NCBI RefSeq assembly: GCF_037975245.1 | Contig: NC_092574.1 | Location: 25,127,213 to 25,191,212, forward strand | Source: Apostichopus japonicus | Taxonomy: Eukaryota > Echinodermata > Holothuroidea > Aspidochirotida > Stichopodidae | Length of the DNA stretch: 64,000 nt | Reading direction: 5' to 3' | Shown: positions 61,101-64,000 of the stretch, in pieces | How the letters are laid out: each line of letters opens with the position of its first letter | Position numbering within the stretch: the first letter of the stretch is position 1 | The notes under the pieces: generated by a model | What the model saw: the letters and a program-made list of their open reading frames with translations, nothing else | Databases searched by the model: none | Told to the model about the DNA's origin: nothing | Made by a program: the position numbers and the translations under genes

Positions 61101-63664
61101 CATGGTTTTGTCGCTGAAGCAGATGCTGAAATGATACGGTCAATGCTCTTAATTTGCCAGTCTTTTGTTAGTATGAATTTCTTGACCAAATTGATAGTAT
61201 GAATAGTTTAAAGAGGGGCCTGACATTTTCCATCCAAGCAAGATCCTCTTAAATGAAAAACCTGTGTATGACATAATTTTGATTTTGCTACATTTTTTTT
61301 ATGCTGTTCAAGTTATAATATTGATTAATATCTTCCAAATCTCCAGGGTGGCTTTGCCGGGAATGCTGCAGGTTTTAAGATTTCATCTCTCTTAAAGCTT
61401 CAGGATACTCGAGCTAATAAACCTAGGGTAACCCTAATGCATTACCTAGTGGAAGTAGCGGAAGAGAAAGATGCAAAAATTCTCTCATTTCCAACGGAGA
61501 TCAAACATCTTGCAGAAGCATCAAAGTAAGCTTTTGTTTTAAGGAGTGGGGGTTGTGAGGGGGGGGGGGATGTGGAGGAGGGTAATAAAGGAAATTTAAT
61601 ATCAAACAAATTAATATCTCTATTGTGGGATAAACACAAGACATGTTATGGGAACTGGTAATCATACCCATAATTTATTCCATGTTAATGGTTAATATTA
61701 CAGGTTGTCTGTCGATTTCTTGAAGTCTGAAATAGGAAGTCTGCAAAAGAAGGTAGAAACACTTGAAAAACAAATGGAAACTGCAGATGAAGGTGTGAAA
61801 GAACAACTAGGGTCATTCTTAGAGGTGAGTAAGGCATCAGTTAGTCATCTTTCAGTCTACTCCTAACATTCTAAGTTTGGCATGTTTTGCAATTTTGCTC
61901 CACCATGTTCAGAGCAAACTGGGGATTCAGCACAGCATAGTGTGGTAGTAATTCCTGGTGAGGCTTCATTTTTTTCTCATGATTATCCAAAAGAAGGTAA
62001 ATTATGTGCCTCATGTGTTTTAAAATGCCTGAAAGGTCATTCCATATCCTGTTAGGGGTACCATTTTTGACCAGAGCTATACATATTCAAATCTGTAAGG
62101 TAAGATCTAATAGGAAACCTTCTTCTATTAATGATGGGATATGGCAACGGCTTCCTGTATGAAAGATCAATGACCAAGCTCAGGTTTGTTTCACATATGA
62201 TGGAAAATATTTTTGCTTTGACTTCAAAATATGGCTCACTTACTTAACTGGTAGTCAGGAGCATGGTGATATGTTGTGAAAGGGGTAGGAAGGGGAAGGG
62301 TGGGGGTAGGGTATTGAGGTATGTATAAAAGGCCTGTCTTCAAAAGAGGGTGACCATCTTTGGGTGGAACTGTACTTTTTGGCAGAGAGCAGTTACGATT
62401 AAACTGTAATAAACACTTTAATGCACTTGACAAATAGTGCAATCCACAGCTCAAAATTGGATACTTGATATGGTTTTTTAATCACCTGATATGCAGTAAA
62501 TTTTGTAGGATTCTGGAGCCACCAAAAATTTCAAATTAAATGTAATTTTTGTTTACCTAATGTGTTTTACATTGCTTGAAAGTTCATTTCATATCCTGTT
62601 ATGAGTACCTTTTTGACTAGAGCTATACATGTTTGAATCTGAAATGTAATATCCAATAGGAAGTCATCTTCCGTAAATGATGCGATAGGTTTCATAACTA
62701 ATATGGCAGGGCTTCCTGAATGAAAGATCAATGACCAAGATCAGGTTTGTTTCATATGTGATGGAAAATATTTTTGCTTTGACTTTATTGGTAGTCAGGA
62801 GCATGGTGTTAAACTAGTGAAGGGGTGGGGGGAGGGGATAGGGAGGGGAGGGTATTGAGGTATGTATCTTAGGCTTGTTTTCACAAGAGGGTGACCATCG
62901 TGGTGTTAGAACTGTACTTTGCATTCAGCCAATTGAATAAGTGAAACAAAAGAGCTTGAAGTGGAGGAGTTTCTAAATGAATGCATTTGAGAGCATTCCA
63001 TTCCAAATGGAATTTCATCTGATTTTAGGTGTGAAGTATTGTTACATGTTTTTATTTGTATCATAATACTCTTTTGAAATGGCAAGGAGAATAAACTGAG
63101 TTGAATAGCTAATGGTCCCATGACAGAATGTGACAGCTATAAGATAATATTTTATAGCTAACAAAGAAACATCTCTGAAAGTTCCACTTTGCCATGGTAT
63201 TTTTACATCTCTGTTTGCTGTCTGTGCATTGTCATGCATTATAATGTTGTGTTTAAATATATGCATGCTCTGAGATTCTGTTGAGGTTGCAAGGAGACCA
63301 GACTCAATTGAACAGAAAATGGTCTAACATGTGATGAACCCTTCTACTTGTGACATGGTGTATAATCAGTGCTCGACTCTTTGTTCGATATGCCCTTCAC
63401 TCCTCCATGCATGGTCGATGATGATGTGCTATATGTTGGGAATAAACATCAAGTAGAGAGTGGTAAATTGTCACTGATTTATTATCCTTTTATTTCTAGG
63501 GTGCAAACAAAGATATCAAATTCCTTCTCAAAGACATGGACAAAATCGATCTTCTAAGCCAGAAGCTGGCTCTCTATTTCTGTGAAGAACCTAAGCAGTT
63601 TAAACTTGAAGAATCTCTCGGTGTCTTAAAAACTTTTGCTGAAAGAATAAAGCAATGTCAAGAG
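15502..63664 (+). CDS. INF2: Formin INF2 orthologue (14 exons, C-terminus beyond window)
   Basis: Encodes a formin that nucleates and elongates actin filaments. Vertebrate INF2 also severs and depolymerises them, is held inactive by DID-DAD contact, and acts at the ER, in mitochondrial fission and in the cortical cytoskeleton. The 14 exons listed separately splice with GT-AG and unbroken phase to 890 codons. Residues about 20-289 are the DID ([17 protein letters not shown] and [10 protein letters not shown] blocks, close to vertebrate INF2). About 403-499 is FH1 with polyproline runs of 9, 10, 11, 10, 10 and 7. About 517 onward is FH2, with the LNW lasso motif, [11 protein letters not shown] (its Ile matches the residue essential for nucleation in mDia1 and INF2) and the GNYMN...[10 protein letters not shown] signature. 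The domain order and DID sequence separate it from FHDC1/INF1 (no DID), and the short spacing between DID and FH1 separates it from Dia formins. The start at 15502 is the first in-frame ATG, but the frame is open back to the acceptor, so the true N-terminus may be longer. The DAD and tail lie beyond 64000. Confidence 0.93.
15905..16925 (+). repeat. Minisatellite/satellite array, ~74-bp monomers in A-B dimers
   Basis: About 14 monomers averaging 74 bp. Two types alternate through most of the array. Type A has 'CAATATTAGACCCATAACCC' and type B has 'AGAATCAGCTTT' followed by a CCCATGATCCAGG-like end. Type A landmarks fall near 15977, 16051, 16202, 16350, 16499, 16648 and 16796, with type B between them, giving a ~148-bp higher-order dimer. 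All units share ATAAAGATTCAACCACAACCC. The first two A units are adjacent without a B, so the dimer pattern arose after or was disturbed at the left end. Purine/pyrimidine bias is strong (C-rich on the + strand). Confidence 0.9.
17941..18138 (+). CDS. Putative terminal exon of unidentified gene, interleaved with INF2
   Basis: Follows a strong acceptor (CTTCCTTTTTTATAG, AG at 17939-17940) and stays open for 65 codons in phase 0 to a TGA at 18136-18138. The composition is that of real protein, for example [39 protein letters not shown] and a C-terminal DIDKQL. It joins in phase to 11799-11946, and I infer both belong to one gene whose last intron contains INF2 exon 1. An AATAAA at 18646-18651 could end its transcript, giving a ~510-base 3' UTR. 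Joining it to INF2 exon 1 (donor 15774) would shift its frame. I do not recognise the family. A decayed retrocopy is less likely because the splice acceptor is intact. Confidence 0.6.
   Translation: MPLETFYLHWCQYVLPELFNRLKCYNRVHQPNGSDKNFEQFVMLRFAVLALNCTGLEVTDIDKQL
18139..18665 (+). other. Possible 3' UTR with AATAAA
   Basis: Follows the stop of the putative terminal exon, with AATAAA at 18646-18651. It includes one half of a 170-bp-spaced direct repeat (GTTTTGCAGAACTAGAA at 18494 and 18664). Confidence 0.35.
19069..19193 (+). CDS. INF2: INF2 exon 2 (DID)
   Basis: A 125-base exon after TTTTTGCAG, encoding residues 91-133. It completes the split Lys codon and reads [20 protein letters not shown], matching the INF2 DID helix with the conserved '..DALLQL..V.C..AVMNS' pattern. 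It ends with one base of the next codon at donor GTGAGG. Confidence 0.92.
20105..20420 (+). repeat. Degenerate ~20-bp minisatellite
   Basis: Repeated variants of 'GTGGGCAAAGAGGGTTAGGAA' occur about a dozen times with length changes. Confidence 0.7.
20570..20820. mobile_element. hAT-like DNA transposon remnant
   Basis: Starts with CAGTGATCTGCAACCTTT, a common hAT terminal sequence, and has a sub-terminal TGCGACCCACCG (GGGTCGCA on the other strand). It is flanked by AATTAGAG (20562-20569) and GATTAGAG (20821-20828), a 7 of 8 match in place of a perfect 8-bp duplication. The right terminal repeat is degraded, so the call is tentative. Confidence 0.4.
22990..23460 (+). repeat. Dispersed repeat starting with TTTAGCTCAACTGAAAGC
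   Basis: The start is palindromic (AGCTCAACTGAAAGCTTTCAGCTGAGCT). The rest has the arrangement I associate with a widespread marine-invertebrate repeat: 'GCTGAAATTTCATG', AGGTCA repeats and 'GTGCTACTCCTCC'. Family membership is from memory of general patterns and not from a search. Confidence 0.45.
27215..27790 (+). repeat. AGGTCA-rich interspersed repeat
   Basis: Two or more diverged tandem copies (about 27215-27430 and 27470-27640), plus partial copies, carry 'GGTCAAAGGTCA', a 4-base spacer, 'AGGTCA', then 'AAACCTTGTAAACA', 'GATAACTCCAAAAGTAAA' and 'GAACCTCATACT'. Related copies lie at 56400-56600 and 57270-57420 in intron 7. Confidence 0.65.
29043..29158 (+). CDS. INF2: INF2 exon 3 (DID)
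   Basis: A 116-base exon encoding residues 133-171: [20 protein letters not shown], then a Tyr/His segment and DALEDYK. This is the most conserved DID armadillo helix of INF2. It starts two bases into a codon and ends in phase 0 at donor GTACAG. Confidence 0.93.
29159..29756 (+). other. INF2: INF2 intron 3
   Basis: A 598-base intron; nothing recognisable inside. The acceptor is preceded by AAATCCGCAG. Confidence 0.85.
29757..29950 (+). CDS. INF2: INF2 exon 4 (DID)
   Basis: A 194-base exon for residues 172-236: [33 protein letters not shown] and [18 protein letters not shown], all close to the vertebrate INF2 DID. It starts in phase 0 and ends two bases into an Arg codon at donor GTAAGA. The 29658 upstream continuation of this frame is intron sequence. 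Confidence 0.94.
32131..32420 (+). repeat. Tandem duplication, ~146-bp period
   Basis: Two diverged copies start with AAATAATTTATTAATTTAA (32135 and 32281) and both contain 'TTCATGAATGATAAAAC' and 'GACTAAATGATGCA' before TCAGTTCTGA. Copy divergence is around 10-15% by eye. Confidence 0.85.
35020..35420 (+). pseudogene. LINE (CR1/Jockey-like) reverse transcriptase C-terminal remnant
   Basis: Translation in shifting frames gives [21 protein letters not shown] (frameshifted from an upstream LQKK) and later [14 protein letters not shown] and LANKL-NS. This is the order seen at the C-terminal end of CR1/Jockey/I-type ORF2 proteins (LQ+KAIR.I....H..P.F..L, ...HNYNTR.....WNSL). Stop codons and frameshifts make it non-functional. 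The sequence downstream (GCCTGTGAGGGTTTATGGTT near 35800) resembles a LINE 3' UTR. Confidence 0.7.
35520..35745 (+). repeat. Tandem repeat, ~75-bp units x3
   Basis: TGTTGTTCTATTTTGTGC occurs at 35539, 35612 and 35691, each followed by GTTTGTTTCTATTGCTATTTT and 'ACTGTAATATGTCTTTCTAGT', then a (GGGGGT)n linker that lengthens in the third unit. Confidence 0.9.
36176..36303 (+). repeat. Interspersed repeat, copy 2 (GAGACAGGTAAG family)
   Basis: Collinear with 9690-9835 in the same orientation; the exact core 12-mer is at 36257-36268. Differences are substitutions and small indels, consistent with an old mobile family. Confidence 0.75.
40022..40100. mobile_element. Small foldback element with 7-bp flanking direct repeats
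   Basis: A 38-base left arm (40022-40059) pairs with 40063-40100 with about three mismatches across a 3-base loop. The outer ends are GAGAATTAGTTGAGA and its complement. TATAGAT lies directly on the left (40015-40021) and three bases from the right arm (40104-40110), as expected if a palindromic MITE inserted with target-site duplication. Confidence 0.7.
42972..43341 (+). repeat. Minisatellite, ~60-66-bp units x6
   Basis: Six units have the core CATTTGTTGTTT or CTTTTGTTGTTT, then a CTGATTGAGGAGATGTAT block and 'CCTTCATTCCTAATATCGTA'. Units alternate between lengths with and without 'AATT' after TTGTTT, giving 60- and 66-bp forms. Confidence 0.92.
49089..49150. repeat. (TA)n microsatellite
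   Basis: Nearly uninterrupted alternating T and A over about 60 bases, with two phase slips. Confidence 0.97.
50560..50719 (+). CDS. INF2: INF2 exon 5 (end of DID)
   Basis: A 160-base exon after CTTACGTAG for residues 236-289. It is acidic: [20 protein letters not shown], then [15 protein letters not shown] and DVFHAVFGK. It corresponds to the part of INF2 reading 'L..QL..F......D' before the DID C-terminal helices. It ends in phase 0 at donor GTATAT. Confidence 0.9.
50720..52389 (+). other. INF2: INF2 intron 5
   Basis: A 1.67-kb intron with a G-homopolymer tract (51211-51224). The frame at 51688-51894 lacks splice support. Confidence 0.85.
52390..53158 (+). CDS. INF2: INF2 exon 6 (DID end, FH1, start of FH2)
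   Basis: A 769-base exon for residues 290-546. It begins [20 protein letters not shown] (last DID helices). A linker with Lys/Thr follows, then FH1 at about residues 403-499 with proline runs of 9, 10, 11, 10, 10 and 7 separated by Gly or hydrophobic residues, which are profilin-actin loading sites. FH2 starts at [19 protein letters not shown] (LNW lasso tryptophan). The exon ends in an acidic DDGDDG segment one base into a codon at donor GTGAGC. The FH1 repeats are built from varied Pro codons, which argues for selection on the protein and against simple recent DNA slippage. Confidence 0.95.
53159..55959 (+). other. INF2: INF2 intron 6
   Basis: A 2.8-kb intron with a (GT)n tract at 53444-53469 and a tRNA-derived SINE at about 55360-55660. 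No exon-like frame. Confidence 0.85.
55360..55660 (+). mobile_element. tRNA-derived SINE
   Basis: The head has a perfect RNA polymerase III A box TGGCCTAGTGG (55366-55376) and B box GGTTCGATTCC (55427-55437). Box starts are 61 bases apart, longer than in ordinary tRNAs and consistent with a class II tRNA (Leu/Ser type, long variable arm) ancestor. About 200 bases of unrelated body follow, including GCCCTTGCGGGTTTCTCCC and 'GGTCGCTTAAGCGTCG', ending in an ATT-rich tail (TGATTATTATGATTATAATT). It is not a functional tRNA: no acceptor-stem pairing with the 3' side is evident. Confidence 0.85.
55960..56102 (+). CDS. INF2: INF2 exon 7 (FH2 lasso/linker)
   Basis: A 143-base exon for residues 546-593: [29 protein letters not shown], then a Lys/Glu-rich stretch ending KESKE. 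In formins this region carries 'W..........LE..F' before the FH2 core. It ends in phase 0 at donor GTAAGA. Confidence 0.92.
56103..58102 (+). other. INF2: INF2 intron 7
   Basis: A 2-kb intron with AGGTCA-rich repeat copies (56400-56600, 57270-57420), a G tract (57172-57181) and a ~39-bp minisatellite (57822-58055) that ends under 50 bases before the exon 8 acceptor. Confidence 0.85.
57822..58055 (+). repeat. Minisatellite, ~39-bp units x6
   Basis: The units follow the pattern 'TTTATTATACACTGTTTCTT' then CTGTCAGTGTTATAAAT, six copies with small deletions. It abuts the polypyrimidine region of the exon 8 acceptor. Confidence 0.9.
58103..58270 (+). CDS. INF2: INF2 exon 8 (FH2 core, NIFL motif)
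   Basis: A 168-base phase-0 exon for residues 594-649: [20 protein letters not shown], ..[11 protein letters not shown].., [15 protein letters not shown]. The Ile of NIFL corresponds to the FH2 residue needed for barbed-end binding (Ile845 of mDia1, Ile643 of human INF2). Donor GTAATT. Confidence 0.95.
58271..59009 (+). other. INF2: INF2 intron 8
   Basis: A 739-base intron. It holds three diverged copies of a ~100-bp unit containing 'TTAGATGCATG.ACTGTTATAT' (about 58405, 58480, 58550). Nothing coding. Confidence 0.8.
59010..59095 (+). CDS. INF2: INF2 exon 9 (FH2)
   Basis: An 86-base exon for residues 650-678: [28 protein letters not shown], the FH2 '..L..........L..AE.F...L..IP' helix pair. 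It ends two bases into an Asn codon at donor GTAATT. Confidence 0.93.
59096..59332 (+). other. INF2: INF2 intron 9
   Basis: A 237-base intron; nothing else seen. Confidence 0.85.
59333..59433 (+). CDS. INF2: INF2 exon 10 (FH2)
   Basis: A 101-base exon for residues 678-712: [33 protein letters not shown], matching the FH2 'Y..R.E.M.....F......L.P....I..A' block. It ends one base into a codon at donor GTGAGC. Confidence 0.93.
59434..60440 (+). other. INF2: INF2 intron 10
   Basis: A 1-kb intron without recognisable repeats or exon-like frames. Confidence 0.85.
60441..60511 (+). CDS. INF2: INF2 exon 11 (FH2 signature, first half)
   Basis: A 71-base exon for residues 712-735: [20 protein letters not shown] then MNS. 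It contains the GNYMN start of the FH2 signature. Ends in phase 0 at donor GTAAGT. Confidence 0.94.
60512..61346 (+). other. INF2: INF2 intron 11
   Basis: An 835-base intron splitting the FH2 signature between MNS and [10 protein letters not shown]. Contains C-rich (60720-60790) and 'TTTGAATTAACACC' repeats (61000, 61032). Confidence 0.85.
61347..61525 (+). CDS. INF2: INF2 exon 12 (FH2 signature, second half)
   Basis: A 179-base exon for residues 736-795: [39 protein letters not shown] and a helix to [10 protein letters not shown]. This is the conserved GF.I..L.KL.D.+ block followed by the TLL.++VE helix. Ends two bases into a Lys codon at donor GTAAGC. Confidence 0.95.
61526..61703 (+). other. 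INF2: INF2 intron 12
   Basis: A 178-base intron, the shortest here, with a G homopolymer at 61559-61569. Confidence 0.85.
61704..61824 (+). CDS. INF2: INF2 exon 13 (FH2 coiled-coil-like helix)
   Basis: A 121-base exon for residues 795-835: [40 protein letters not shown], the long amphipathic helix near the FH2 C-terminus (post region). Ends in phase 0 at donor GTGAGT. Confidence 0.93.
61825..63499 (+). other. INF2: INF2 intron 13
   Basis: A 1.7-kb intron dominated by a diverged ~0.4-kb direct duplication (about 62015-62395 and 62558-62930). G-rich stretches occur in both copies. Confidence 0.85.
62015..62930 (+). repeat. Diverged ~380-bp direct duplication in intron 13
   Basis: Copies begin around 62030 and 62575 (TTCCATATCCTGTTAGGGGT and 'TTTCATATCCTGTTATGAGT'). 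They share AGAGCTATACAT, GAAAGATCAATGACCAAG, GATGGAAAATATTTTTGC, GTAGTCAGGAGCATGGTG, GGGTATTGAGGTATGTAT and AAGAGGGTGACCATC in the same order. The distance between equivalent points is about 540 bp, with ~160 bp between copies. Confidence 0.92.
63500..63664 (+). CDS. INF2: INF2 exon 14 (FH2 C-terminal part)
   Basis: A 165-base phase-0 exon for residues 836-890: [40 protein letters not shown], then a helix ending ERIKQCQE. It corresponds to the FH2 knob/post end ('..LA.Y..ED........F..+..F'). Donor GTAAGA; the remaining exons (end of FH2 and DAD/WH2-like tail) are outside the window. Confidence 0.94.
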
Positions 63665-64000
63665 GTAAGATACATTCCGATATAGAGACATAGAGAAGAG
63701 GGAGGAGGATGGGTACAGAAGAGTAGATGAAAGAGAGGGAACATCAGAGAGGAATTTTGGGGGTGAAATGTGAGTTGGAGGTTGGGAAGCGGTTCCTCTC
63801 TACACTTGGAAAGTTGTTTGTTTTGTTAATCACCTGAAGGATTTGAATAAACACAAGAAGAAATGAAGACAAGCTCCCGCAATGGCTACAGCTAAATGGA
63901 AAGGGTCACTTAAAAAGTCCTGGCAGTGGAGAAAATGATTTTTGAAATGGGTAGAATGTCTATCAATTAGCGGTTGTCTCAGTTGAATTATTCCTTTGTT
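63665..64000 (+). other. INF2: INF2 intron 14 (partial)
   Basis: Begins with GTAAGA after exon 14. Purine-rich (GAGAGGGA...) for about 120 bases. No acceptor is reached before the window ends. Confidence 0.85.

Overview
The window is animal (metazoan) nuclear DNA. It is AT-rich and gene-poor, with long GT-AG introns, many microsatellites and minisatellites, and several decayed transposons. The gene content and the style of the repeats fit a non-vertebrate, probably marine deuterostome such as an echinoderm. That placement is inference and is not proven by any single feature. No rRNA gene, functional tRNA gene or CRISPR array was seen.

The main gene is the + strand orthologue of the formin INF2 (inverted formin 2). 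Fourteen consecutive coding exons can be placed between 15502 and 63664. Every junction is GT-AG and the reading frame is kept through all of them (2670 coding bases, 890 codons). In order they encode the armadillo-like DID (exons 1-5), a proline-rich FH1 with six polyproline tracts (exon 6) and nearly the whole actin-binding FH2 (late exon 6 to exon 14). The gene runs off the right edge, so the end of FH2 and the C-terminal DAD/WH2-like tail are missing. Introns 2 (9.8 kb) and 4 (20.6 kb) take up almost half of the window.

Upstream and interleaved with INF2 are two more exon-like segments on the same strand, 11799-11946 and 17941-18138. They join in phase and end in a stop codon, with an AATAAA about 500 bases downstream. 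They look like the 3' end of an unidentified gene whose last intron would contain the first INF2 coding exon. I do not recognise the protein.

Region by region: 1-575 has nothing recognisable. From about 575 to 4012 lies a foldback element with 0.8-kb inverted arms built partly of 161-bp monomers, enclosing a broken Tx1/L1-like LINE reverse transcriptase. From 4.0 to 15.5 kb is upstream sequence holding a hAT-type MITE with an exact 8-bp target-site duplication, a 19-bp perfect hairpin, G-rich tracts and several copies of a short dispersed repeat around GAGACAGGTAAG. Intron 1 holds a 1-kb array of about 14 monomers of 74 bp. Intron 2 holds a hAT-like remnant and a repeat family rich in AGGTCA direct repeats. 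Intron 4 holds a LINE 3' remnant, a flanked foldback hairpin, several minisatellites and a possible alternative first exon. Intron 6 holds a tRNA-derived SINE. Intron 13 holds a 0.4-kb direct duplication.
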